Assembly: GCA_030631915.1 (NCBI GenBank)
Contig: DAOVKF010000066.1
Coordinates: forward strand, 1 to 8,484
Direction: 5' to 3'
Source: Candidatus Omnitrophota bacterium
Lineage (GTDB): Bacteria; Omnitrophota; Gorgyraeia; Tantalellales; Tantalellaceae
DNA length: 8,484 bases
Positions 1 to 6,270 of the stretch are shown here, piece after piece. The position numbers were made by a program, and so were the translations under genes. Each line of letters opens with the position of its first letter. The first letter of the stretch is position 1. Below the pieces are notes generated by a model. That model worked only from the letters and a program-made list of their open reading frames with translations, was not told the DNA's origin and searched no databases.

Positions 1-552
1 CATCTTCAGCCCGGTTATTTCTATCTCCTTCTTTAACTTATCGATCTCTTTCTCGACTGCGCCGTTTCTCCCGGCCAGTGAAGCAAGCCTTTCTCCCCAG
101 ACACGGATCTCCTCTCCGGTCAGCGATAACCGCTCCTTCTTGTTGATCAGGGAATTGATCTCGTCTATATTTTTCCTGATATCGCGGAGCTCGATCTGTT
201 TCTGTTCCATCCGGCGGCGTGCTTCCTCAAGCTCCTGCTGCAGGCCGCGCTTCCTGGGATAGATCTGCCGTTTTATCTTCTCTATCGAATCAAGATATTC
301 CGATCTTATCTCAGAGCTCTTTTTCTTGAGAGCCGCTATCCGGTCATCGATCCCCTGCTCATTTTCCATATAGGCGGCTTTCAGGGAGTCCAATTCCTTT
401 TGAATGGAATTCCTCCGATCGATCAGTTTCTGGAAGGAAGGATCGTGAGCCAGTATCTTTTTCTCTGTTTCCCCGCGGTCTTCCGTGCATCCCCCGAGCA
501 ACAACGCGAGAGACAGAAGACCCGTATATGTAAATACTTTGAAAGCGGCTAT
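1..552 (-). CDS. coiled-coil lipoprotein, unknown function (C-terminus beyond window)
   Basis: Reading leftwards from 552, an open frame of 184 codons runs off the window at base 1. It opens with a hydrophobic segment (about residues 6-20) ending in a lipobox, Leu-Gly-Gly-Cys, with the cysteine codon at 489-487. This predicts a signal-peptidase-II lipoprotein anchored in a membrane on the outer side of the cytoplasmic membrane. Thr, not Asp, follows the Cys, which under the E. coli Lol rule would favour outer-membrane sorting. From about residue 40 onward the protein is rich in Glu, Lys, Arg, Gln and Leu with heptad-like spacing, so it is probably a long coiled coil. I recognise no enzyme domain. 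The frame has no ATG, GTG or TTG between the upstream in-frame stop (near 678) and the hydrophobic core. The best start is an ATA at 552-550, which overlaps the stop of the preceding gene and has AAGGA six bases upstream. The frame and lipobox are secure; the exact start and the function are not. Confidence 0.75.
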   Translation of the reverse strand, partial: MAAFKVFTYTGLLSLALLLGGCTEDRGETEKKILAHDPSFQKLIDRRNSIQKELDSLKAAYMENEQGIDDRIAALKKKSSEIRSEYLDSIEKIKRQIYPRKRGLQQELEEARRRMEQKQIELRDIRKNIDEINSLINKKERLSLTGEEIRVWGERLASLAGRNGAVEKEIDKLKKEIEITGLKM

Positions 553-755
553 TTCTCTTCCTTTTTCTCCTTGCTCTTCAGGACGTCTTTCAATTCGCTC
601 ATCCCGGCAACGACCGCGATGACGCCTCCCAGTATAAGTATGGCCGGGACAACTCCCCGCAGAACGATCAGAAGCTCATACCACCATACCACGAGAAGGA
701 TCAGGCCAATGACCGTGGCAACAGCGCCTATTAACAGGCTCAATACTTTTCCCAT
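549..755 (-). CDS. small two-helix membrane protein, unknown function
   Basis: This 68-residue protein has two hydrophobic segments, about residues 4-25 and 34-52, joined by a short stretch around Trp24-Trp25-Tyr26-Glu27. A highly charged Lys/Glu tail (residues 53-68) follows. The tail probably faces the cytoplasm, making a helical hairpin in the inner membrane. It is real rather than a chance ORF: it has a strong Shine-Dalgarno eight bases upstream, starts 21 bases after the mgtE stop on the same strand, and its stop overlaps the next gene. I cannot assign a family. Its place directly after mgtE suggests co-transcription with the Mg2+ transporter, but a functional link is only a guess. The sequence is compatible with a membrane-protein accessory subunit or a stress-type small membrane protein. 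Confidence 0.8.
   Translation of the reverse strand: MGKVLSLLIGAVATVIGLILLVVWWYELLIVLRGVVPAILILGGVIAVVAGMSELKDVLKSKEKKEEK
559..563 (-). promoter_or_regulatory. Shine-Dalgarno for the lipoprotein gene
   Basis: AAGGA on the minus strand ends six bases before the ATA at 552. It lies inside the last codons of the upstream small membrane-protein gene. Its spacing is what makes ATA the preferred start, since no canonical start codon is available in frame. Confidence 0.45.
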
Positions 756-763
756 CTTATCTT

Positions 764-771
764 ACCTCCTT
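764..771 (-). promoter_or_regulatory. strong Shine-Dalgarno of the small membrane protein gene
   Basis: AAGGAGGT on the minus strand, eight bases before the ATG at 755, is a near-perfect complement of the 16S 3' end. It lies just after the mgtE stop codon (779-777), so the short gene has its own efficient initiation and need not depend on coupling to mgtE. Confidence 0.85.
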
Positions 772-776
772 TTATT

Positions 777-2159
777 TTACGAAATAAAAGCCGTCGCGAC
801 GTTCAGGTATATGAACACCCCGATAACGTCATTCAGGGTCGTGATCAGCGGCCCTGATGCTATGGCCGGATCGATGTTCATTCTCTTGAATATCACGGGC
901 ACAAAAACACCCACGAAATTCGACCATATCACTACCAGAAAGATCGAAAGTCCGGCGATCAGCCCTAAATGGCTGTCCCTCTTCCAGAAACTCGCCAGCA
1001 CGGTAAGGACCATACCGCACACGAAGCCAAGGCTCACCGCTATTTTGAACTGCCGCCGGATCTCGTCCCCCAGCTTGCCGAAATCCATATGTCCCAGCGC
1101 TATGCCCCTTACCACGACGGTCGAAGCCTGGACACCGCTGTTGCCTCCGGTAGCGGTTATCACGGGTATGAACGAGACCAGGGCGATCATCTCCGCCAGG
1201 GTCACTTCGAACATCTGGATGACCAGGCCGGTCACAATACTCCCGATCATGCAGACAATAAGCCATGGAAGCCTGTTCCGTGTGGCCCTGAATGTAGTTT
1301 CCGTGCCCCTTTCTTCCTCTATGGTCCCGGTCATCTTGCTTATATCTTCCGCGCGTTCTTCGTCGATAACGTCGATAATGTCATCAGCGGTAATACGCCC
1401 GACCAGCTCCCCTTTGTCGTCCACGACAGGCAGAGAGAACAGATCGTATTTTTTCATGATCATAGCGGCCTGTTCCTGATCCGTATCCACGAGCACGGAA
1501 TGAACATCCTGCTCCATGATGTTTCTGACGAGCGTTCCACTGGGTGAGAGCAGGAACTTTCTTAACGGGACTATGCCTTTAAGCCTCCTCTTCTCGTCCA
1601 CCACATAGACATTATAAAAATCCTCGTCAAGTTCTATGCCCCTTATATGTTTGATGGCGTCTTCCACGTCATCGTCCTGCCTGACAAAGACAAAATTGGG
1701 ATTCATGACGCGGCCGGCGCTGTCTTCAGGGTATCCGAGGATCTCTTCGACCTCTTCGGCGTCCTCCTGTTCCATAAGGTCCAGGAGGCCTTCCCGTTTT
1801 TCTTCGGCCACGTCCTCTATGACATCAGCCGCTTCATCGACCGGCATCTCGTCCAGGACCCTGGCGAGTTTTTTGTTATCGAATCCCTGAAGGATCTGAA
1901 GACGCGTTTGAGGGTCGGTGACATCCAGGACAACGGCGGCACTATCGGAACTCAGGGAACCGAATATCCTGAGCTTATCCTCGGCGGAAAACTCGTTCAG
2001 GATCTCGGCGATATCCTCCGGCTCCATCTCCCGCAGGAAATCCCGCATCTCCCCGTAAAGGCCTCCTTCTATAAAAGCCTTGATCCTGGCGACACGTTCC
2101 TCCGGGTCCCGGGACCCTCCATGAAGGAAATCCTTTTTTCTGTCTGCGCTTTTATCCAT
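777..2159 (-). CDS. mgtE: magnesium transporter MgtE
   Basis: MgtE is a dimeric Mg2+-selective channel of the inner membrane, gated by its own cytoplasmic Mg2+-sensing domains. The layout here is complete at 460 residues (T. thermophilus MgtE has about 450). An acidic MgtE N domain covers about 30-140, followed by two CBS repeats at about 145-205 and 209-268, a connecting helix, and then five hydrophobic segments from about 298 to 458. The family signature around Gly338-Gly-Asn-Ser-Gly-Val-Gln is present in the second segment. Asp444 in the last segment (Thr-Leu-Asn-Asp) matches, from memory, the pore aspartate Asp432 of the T. thermophilus protein. The frame can be extended six codons to a GTG at 2177. 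I chose the ATG at 2159 because GAGGA sits six bases before it, and because the GTG falls between the -10 box and the likely transcription start. It is the first gene of a three-gene operon. The short leader leaves no room for an M-box riboswitch, so sensing is probably post-translational. Confidence 0.96.
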   Translation of the reverse strand: MDKSADRKKDFLHGGSRDPEERVARIKAFIEGGLYGEMRDFLREMEPEDIAEILNEFSAEDKLRIFGSLSSDSAAVVLDVTDPQTRLQILQGFDNKKLARVLDEMPVDEAADVIEDVAEEKREGLLDLMEQEDAEEVEEILGYPEDSAGRVMNPNFVFVRQDDDVEDAIKHIRGIELDEDFYNVYVVDEKRRLKGIVPLRKFLLSPSGTLVRNIMEQDVHSVLVDTDQEQAAMIMKKYDLFSLPVVDDKGELVGRITADDIIDVIDEERAEDISKMTGTIEEERGTETTFRATRNRLPWLIVCMIGSIVTGLVIQMFEVTLAEMIALVSFIPVITATGGNSGVQASTVVVRGIALGHMDFGKLGDEIRRQFKIAVSLGFVCGMVLTVLASFWKRDSHLGLIAGLSIFLVVIWSNFVGVFVPVIFKRMNIDPAIASGPLITTLNDVIGVFIYLNVATAFIS

Positions 2160-2179
2160 GTGACATCCTCGTATCACTA

Positions 2180-2207
2180 ATTATACAATTAAAACCAGAA
2201 TTGCCAA
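2180..2207 (-). promoter_or_regulatory. sigma70-type promoter of the mgtE operon
   Basis: On the minus strand TTGGCA (2207-2202) and a consensus TATAAT (2185-2180) are separated by 16 bases. Transcription should begin near 2173, giving a leader of about 15 bases before the ATG at 2159, just enough for the GAGGA ribosome site (2170-2166). The match to the consensus is seen in the sequence; activity is inferred. Confidence 0.7.
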
Positions 2208-2234
2208 TATGTTTTTTAGCAGTCAGTCATTCGC

Positions 2235-2276
2235 CACTATGCACTAACGACTATTCACTAACGACTAACGACTATC
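2235..2276. repeat. six tandem degenerate heptamers
   Basis: Six consecutive 7-base units in perfect register read CACTATG, CACTAAC, GACTATT, CACTAAC, GACTAAC, GACTATC (consensus S-ACTA-W-N). A weaker seventh unit, CATTCGC, may precede them at 2228. The array lies between the divergent mgtE and era promoters and ends about 19 bases before the era -10 box. It resembles the short tandemly repeated heptamers known from intergenic regions of some bacteria, notably heterocystous cyanobacteria. It codes for nothing that I can see. Confidence 0.75.
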
Positions 2277-2292
2277 CCCTTCCCCCGGAATA

Positions 2293-2301
2293 TGTTATAA
2301 T
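2293..2301 (+). promoter_or_regulatory. extended -10 promoter of era (probably leaderless)
   Basis: TGTTATAAT carries the TGn extension (2293-2295) plus a consensus -10 hexamer (2296-2301). There is no good -35 box 17 bases upstream (2273-2278 reads TATCCC), which suits an extended -10 promoter. Only six bases separate the hexamer from the era ATG, so the predicted transcription start falls on or beside the start codon. No Shine-Dalgarno is visible. Confidence 0.65.
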
Positions 2302-2307
2302 GTCGCC

Positions 2308-3204
2308 ATGAAAAAAACAGGTTTCGTATCCATATCAGGCCAGCCCAATGTGGGCAAATCCACGCTGCTGAACGGCCTCCTGGGGGAAAAAGTGGCCATA
2401 ATCAGCGAAAAACCGGAGACCACCCGCGATACTATCCGCGGCATACTTACGCGGGACGACTGCCAGATCATATTCATGGATACCCCCGGCATCCATAAGC
2501 CGCACGACCTTCTGGGCAGGATCATGCTTACACGCGCCAGGTCGTCTCTTCTGGAAGCGGATATCATACTGCTACTGACGGAAAAGAGGACCGCCCTGAA
2601 CAGGGAAGACCTGAATATCATCTCCGGTTTGCCTCGGCCCAAAGGCGGCCAGACCGTCTTGCTCATCATAAACAAGGCGGACCGGGTAAAAGAAAAAAAA
2701 ACGCTACTCCCCCTTATGGACCGGGCAAAACAGCTCTATCCGTTTGACGAGATAATCCCCATGTGCGCACTGGACCGGAGTGACCTGGACATGCTCCTGA
2801 ACATCATAAAACCATACCTTAAAGAAGGCCCGTTCCTCTACCCCGAGGAACAGTTGACCGATAAGAACGAACACTTCCTGGTCCAGGAGATCATCAGGGA
2901 AAAGATACTGGCGGAAACCTACGAGGAGATCCCTCATTCGGTCGCGGTAGTCGTCGATAAAATGAAAAAAAAGGGAACGGCCGGCGTGATCGAGATCTAC
3001 GCGACGATCTTTGTGGAACGCACCTCGCAAAAATCAATTATCATCGGAAAAAAAGGGGCCATGCTGAAACAGATAGGAAAACAGGCGCGGCTCGATATAG
3101 AAAAACTGCTGTCCGGGCACGTGTATCTCGATCTGTGGGTCAAGGTCCGTGAGAAATGGAAAAAAGACGCCAACGCGCTCGAGGAAATAGGTTATTCAAC
3201 CTGA
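2308..3204 (+). CDS. era: GTPase Era, ribosome assembly factor
   Basis: Era is an essential GTPase that binds the 3' end of 16S rRNA and helps mature the 30S subunit. At 298 residues the protein is full length (E. coli Era has 301). The GTPase domain shows G1 at 11-18 (Gly-Gln-Pro-Asn-Val-Gly-Lys-Ser), a G2 threonine around 38-39 (Glu-Thr-Thr-Arg), G3 Asp-Thr-Pro-Gly at 58-61 and G4 Asn-Lys-Ala-Asp at 122-125. The G5 position reads Cys153-Ala154 instead of the usual Ser-Ala, a mild deviation. The C-terminal KH RNA-binding domain has its Gly-Lys-Lys-Gly loop at 247-250, followed by the usual Era tail. A run of nine A (2693-2701) lies within the gene. It is the only plus-strand gene, is divergent from mgtE, and converges on the Nudix gene with a 9-bp overlap. 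It is probably transcribed alone, as a leaderless message. Confidence 0.97.
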   Translation: MKKTGFVSISGQPNVGKSTLLNGLLGEKVAIISEKPETTRDTIRGILTRDDCQIIFMDTPGIHKPHDLLGRIMLTRARSSLLEADIILLLTEKRTALNREDLNIISGLPRPKGGQTVLLIINKADRVKEKKTLLPLMDRAKQLYPFDEIIPMCALDRSDLDMLLNIIKPYLKEGPFLYPEEQLTDKNEHFLVQEIIREKILAETYEEIPHSVAVVVDKMKKKGTAGVIEIYATIFVERTSQKSIIIGKKGAMLKQIGKQARLDIEKLLSGHVYLDLWVKVREKWKKDANALEEIGYST

Positions 3205-3633
3205 GCAGTATCTTTTCCGGAACGAATCTATCCCTTTCTTTAAAAGTCCTTTCGATCCCCGGTACTCGATCGTGTCAAGGGCGTCCTCTTCCCGGAACCA
3301 GCGTCCTTCCGCTATCTCAGAGGTCTGGATGACCGGCCTTTCCCCTGCGCGCGCTTTTACGAGAAATACATGCACTGTCTTGAAGATACGTTTACCGTCC
3401 AATGTGAAAAAATACCGCTGCTCACCGAGCTTTTCCTCTATCCGTACCCGCTTTAAGCCCGTTTCCTCGGATATCTCCCTGAGACCCGCTTCCTCGGGCG
3501 TTTCGCCTTTTTCAATGTGTCCTTTTGGCCAGGTCCAGCGGCCGTAACTGTCCCTGATGAGGAAAACCCGCAGTTGTCCCCTCTCCTTTTTTACTATCAC
3601 GCCGCCCGCCGCAAACTGCCGTTCCGCCGCCAT
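3196..3633 (-). CDS. Nudix hydrolase (MutT / Ap4A-hydrolase-like)
   Basis: This 145-residue cytoplasmic enzyme of the Nudix family hydrolyses nucleoside-diphosphate-linked compounds using Mg2+ or Mn2+. The full Nudix box is present from Gly38 to Leu60 and matches Gx5Ex7REUxEExGU exactly, preceded by Trp-Thr-Trp-Pro-Lys. That Trp-Pro-Lys-Gly-His context is common in diadenosine-polyphosphate hydrolases and related small Nudix proteins, but the substrate cannot be fixed from sequence. The frame runs upstream to 3807, inside the helicase gene. I chose the ATG at 3633 because AAGGA lies seven bases before it (3645-3641) and the Nudix fold begins right there, while the extra upstream residues do not resemble the family. 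It starts 13 bases after the helicase stop, so the two are probably co-transcribed. Its 3' end overlaps that of era by 9 bp. Confidence 0.93.
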   Translation of the reverse strand: MAAERQFAAGGVIVKKERGQLRVFLIRDSYGRWTWPKGHIEKGETPEEAGLREISEETGLKRVRIEEKLGEQRYFFTLDGKRIFKTVHVFLVKARAGERPVIQTSEIAEGRWFREEDALDTIEYRGSKGLLKKGIDSFRKRYCSG

Positions 3634-3646
3634 TGGCCCTTCCTTC

Positions 3647-5677
3647 TTACACTTCAATGACATCTTCTCCGTCGCCGGACGCGTGATACCCGCCGGAGGA
3701 AACCTGCCAGACCTCGTAATTCCTGTCCGCCAGTTCCTCAAGAAAACGGCTGCGCCTCGCGATAACCGTCCCCATCCGATAGTCATACCGCGTTTCCGGA
3801 TGGACAAGGTAAAGGTATTTCCTGGCGCGCGTTACGGCCACGTAAAAAAGCCTTCGCTCCTCCTCGATCTCCGAACCGCCGGCCAGGGCTTTCGGATGCG
3901 GGAACTGCCCCTCACACAGGCCGATGGCAATAACGACATCCCACTCCAGGCCTTTTGCCTGGTGTATGGTCGAAAGCACGAGATATTCATCTGCCTCTTC
4001 CTCCGCCAGGGCGGTCTCTCCCCTGAAACTTTCCCTCAACGTTATATCGTTCAGGAAATCCCCGGCCGACCCGTAGTCGTGCGAAAAGTTGATCAGCTCA
4101 TGGATATCATCGATCCGGTCTTTCGCGTTCTCAAAATTCGCCAGTACATGCGTCTCATACCCGGATTCCATCACGCCCCTTATCATCTCGCCCGGAGGGG
4201 CATCCGGGCCCGAACGGATCATCGCGGTCATTATTCCCAGGAATCTGCCGTACCCTGCGCGCGCTTTCCCGGGAAGGATCCCTGAAACGTCGGTCTTTAA
4301 AAAGCGGGCAAGGTCCGTAGCGCCGGCCCCGCGGAAATGCCCGAATATCCTGGCGGCGTAGCCGGGCCCGAGCCCCGGACAGAGGGTCAGCGCCCGGATC
4401 CATGATATCTCATCGGCCGGGTTGAGAGCGATCTTGAGGAACGACAGCACATCCTTGATATGCGCCTGTTCAAAGAACCGGATGCCTCCGCGCACTATGT
4501 AAGGGATACCCCTTTTTACCAGTTCCATCTCAAGCTCAGCGGATTGATAGTGGGCCCTGAAAAGCACTGCAATGTCCCTCAGCTCAAGCCCATCCCCCCT
4601 CATCTCCAGCACCCTCTGGGCGACGAACGACGCCTGTGAATAGAGGTCTTTCACTTCCACGAGCACCGGCCTTTCAACAGACGGATTTACCGCTCTCAGC
4701 GCCTTGTTGAACTGGTTGCGGTTATTCCGCAAAGAATCATTGGCAAGGTCCAGTATTTCCGGAGTAGACCGGTAATTGGTCTCCAGCCTGAATATCCTGG
4801 TATCCTTGAACCTTTTCGGGAACGTAAGGATGTTCTCCACGCGCGCGCCGCGGAAAGAGTAGATGGACTGGGCGTCATCCCCGACGACCAGAAGATTCCG
4901 GTAATGGCTGCCCAGTATATCCACTATATCCGCCTGGATATGATTTGTGTCCTGGTATTCATCCACCATTATATAACGGAACTGCTCGCTGAACCGCCCG
5001 CGGATGGCCGGGACGTTCTCCAGAAGCCATTTCCATTTCACGAGAAGGTCGTCATAATCCATGTTGTTCGATCCCTTTTTCTTCCTGTCGTACAGTTCCG
5101 CTATCTCTTTTATCTCGCCGGAAAATTTCAGGAAATAGGGATACTTCCCCGCAAGCACCTCTTCGATCGTGCTCTTTGTATTGACCGCGAAACTTATTAT
5201 GGACTGGACCACGGAAGGTTTCGGGAACGTTTCCTGTTTTACGCTGGCATTCTGTTTCTTCATGCAGGCCTTTATGAGGTCCCTGGAATCGCGTTGGTCA
5301 AGTATGCCGAAATCCTTTTTAAACCCCGCCTCCCGGGCGAACATGCGCAGGGTCCTGTTACCTGTATGGTGGAACGTCCCACTCCATAACCCTTTGGGCC
5401 TGTATTTCAGCAGCGTCTCCGCGCGGTCGCGCATCTCGCGGGCCGCTTTATTCGTGAAGGTCATGAGAAGGATATTCTGCGGCGGGATCCCCCGTTCCAG
5501 CAGATATGCCAGACGGTATATCAGGGTGCGCGTCTTGCCGCTGCCCGCGCCCGCGAGCACAAGGCACGGGCCATCGGCGCCGGTAACGACCTCATACTGT
5601 TCGCGGTTCAGGCTCCCTTTAAAATCCAGGCGCGTCTCCGCTCCCCCGGCGTTCTCATGCAAAATATATTTCTTCAT
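3647..5677 (-). CDS. UvrD/PcrA-type superfamily 1 DNA helicase
   Basis: This ATP-dependent 3'-5' DNA translocase/helicase belongs to the UvrD/PcrA/Rep group and would act in repair, replication restart or clearing proteins from DNA. At 676 residues it is slightly shorter than E. coli UvrD (720). Motifs in order: Q motif at 23-31, Walker A (Gly-Ala-Gly-Ser-Gly-Lys-Thr) at 43-49, Ia (Thr-Phe-Thr-Asn-Lys-Ala-Ala) at 73-79, Ib near 99-110, Walker B Asp-Glu-Tyr-Gln-Asp-Thr at 239-244, III (Gly-Asp-Asp-Ala-Gln-Ser-Ile-Tyr-Ser-Phe-Arg-Gly) at 266-277, IV (Asn-Tyr-Arg-Ser) at 301-304, V (Thr-Ile-His-Gln-Ala-Lys-Gly-Leu-Glu) at 570-578 and VI (Tyr-Val-Ala-Val-Thr-Arg-Ala-Arg) at 612-619. All catalytic residues look intact. 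The C-terminal tail after motif VI is short and lacks a clear UvrD-type Tudor region, so the choice between uvrD, pcrA and rep is left open. The ribosome site before 5677 is weak. Confidence 0.95.
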   Translation of the reverse strand: MKKYILHENAGGAETRLDFKGSLNREQYEVVTGADGPCLVLAGAGSGKTRTLIYRLAYLLERGIPPQNILLMTFTNKAAREMRDRAETLLKYRPKGLWSGTFHHTGNRTLRMFAREAGFKKDFGILDQRDSRDLIKACMKKQNASVKQETFPKPSVVQSIISFAVNTKSTIEEVLAGKYPYFLKFSGEIKEIAELYDRKKKGSNNMDYDDLLVKWKWLLENVPAIRGRFSEQFRYIMVDEYQDTNHIQADIVDILGSHYRNLLVVGDDAQSIYSFRGARVENILTFPKRFKDTRIFRLETNYRSTPEILDLANDSLRNNRNQFNKALRAVNPSVERPVLVEVKDLYSQASFVAQRVLEMRGDGLELRDIAVLFRAHYQSAELEMELVKRGIPYIVRGGIRFFEQAHIKDVLSFLKIALNPADEISWIRALTLCPGLGPGYAARIFGHFRGAGATDLARFLKTDVSGILPGKARAGYGRFLGIMTAMIRSGPDAPPGEMIRGVMESGYETHVLANFENAKDRIDDIHELINFSHDYGSAGDFLNDITLRESFRGETALAEEEADEYLVLSTIHQAKGLEWDVVIAIGLCEGQFPHPKALAGGSEIEEERRLFYVAVTRARKYLYLVHPETRYDYRMGTVIARRSRFLEELADRNYEVWQVSSGGYHASGDGEDVIEV

Positions 5678-5678
5678 A

Positions 5679-5692
5679 GGCCCTGTACCCTG
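5679..5692. repeat. heptamer pair in the helicase leader
   Basis: GGCCCTG and TACCCTG stand head to tail in a 7-base register directly before the helicase start codon. The rest of the 77-base gap (5678-5754) shows no convincing promoter or terminator. The unit matches the NACCCTR heptamers found after glgP at 6257-6270. Confidence 0.4.
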
Positions 5693-5754
5693 AACGGAGT
5701 AAAGAGAAAAGTTCCCTCAAAATGTCCATTCGAACGTTAAAACTCCTTGACGGG

Positions 5755-6207
5755 TCATCTACTCTTGAACTGACTGAGCACGCCATGGCGGGTAAAGAAT
5801 ACTATCACGGATAATTCAAACACTGTAGCAAGGACAGTGAAAATCACCATGTATCCGTAAACACGCCCGGCAAGCTCCGGTGGGACGCCTGTTTCCGGCG
5901 CAAGGATATAATTCCTGAAATTGGCCATTACGGTCTTACTGAGCATAAATCCCAATACCACGCTTACCGAAGTAAGGCCGACCATAACCTTCCTTGCCCA
6001 ATCCTCAAACCTTGATATCCTCATGCCGCAGTAAACTCCGCAGATCCCGTAAACTATCGAAAAGGCGTAAGCCGCGATTATTACAATGCCGGGTACACCT
6101 TTAAACATAACAGCGAACTGCCTGTAATTGCCTGTCCCTATCAGGTTATATACCCCGTAAATTATTATCGCCGTTCCGTATATCCTTATCCATCTGTCCG
6201 TATTCAT
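5755..6207 (-). CDS. four-helix integral membrane protein, unknown function
   Basis: This 150-residue hydrophobic protein has four likely membrane segments, about residues 9-24, 40-62, 74-91 and 115-138. A conserved-looking cytoplasmic loop lies between the second and third (Arg-Phe-Glu-Asp-Trp-Ala-Arg-Lys at 66-73). A charged loop of this kind, with Trp-Ala-Arg, occurs in several small uncharacterised bacterial membrane-protein families, but I cannot name one with confidence. No signal peptide cleavage site or catalytic motif is visible. The frame can start at a TTG (6219), but that codon directly abuts the GAGGAG ribosome site (6225-6220). The ATG at 6207 is therefore more likely, although its 12-base spacing is long. 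The gene sits between glgP and the helicase on the same strand (gaps of 63 and 77 bases), which suggests shared transcription without indicating a role. Confidence 0.8.
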   Translation of the reverse strand: MNTDRWIRIYGTAIIIYGVYNLIGTGNYRQFAVMFKGVPGIVIIAAYAFSIVYGICGVYCGMRISRFEDWARKVMVGLTSVSVVLGFMLSKTVMANFRNYILAPETGVPPELAGRVYGYMVIFTVLATVFELSVIVFFTRHGVLSQFKSR

Positions 6208-6256
6208 TCCAACACCCAACTCCTCGCTCTGACCCCTGCAACTCCCAATTTCCCCT

Positions 6257-6270
6257 GACCCTAGACCCTG
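6257..6270. repeat. heptamer pair after glgP
   Basis: GACCCTA and GACCCTG lie in perfect 7-base register, abutting the glgP stop codon. More degenerate CCC-rich units continue leftwards to about 6231 (GACCCCTG, CAACTCCC). This fills most of the 63-base gap before the four-helix membrane-protein gene. Confidence 0.5.

Noticed and set aside
400..1479. Long plus-strand open frame of 359 codons across the lipoprotein, small membrane protein and mgtE
   Set aside because: It is antisense to three well-supported genes, has low-complexity Ser/Thr/Ile/Arg composition, and shows no domain. It is a codon-bias shadow.
2202..2210. Short palindrome ATTG-C-CAAT over the mgtE -35 box
   Set aside because: Four-base arms are too short to distinguish from chance or to call an operator.
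2160..2234. Possible riboswitch (M-box) or other leader RNA before mgtE
   Set aside because: The promoter places transcription start about 15 bases before the ATG, leaving no room for a structured leader; no paired elements were seen.
3634..3807. Upstream extension of the Nudix frame (58 extra residues)
   Set aside because: It lies within the helicase 3' end; the ATG at 3633 has a good ribosome site and matches the family N-terminus.
3557..4285. Plus-strand open frame of 242 codons opposite the helicase and Nudix genes
   Set aside because: It is antisense to intact helicase motifs and no family is recognisable.
5693..5754. Possible promoter or terminator between the four-helix gene and the helicase
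   Set aside because: No properly spaced -35/-10 pair and no GC-rich hairpin with a T-run were found on either strand.
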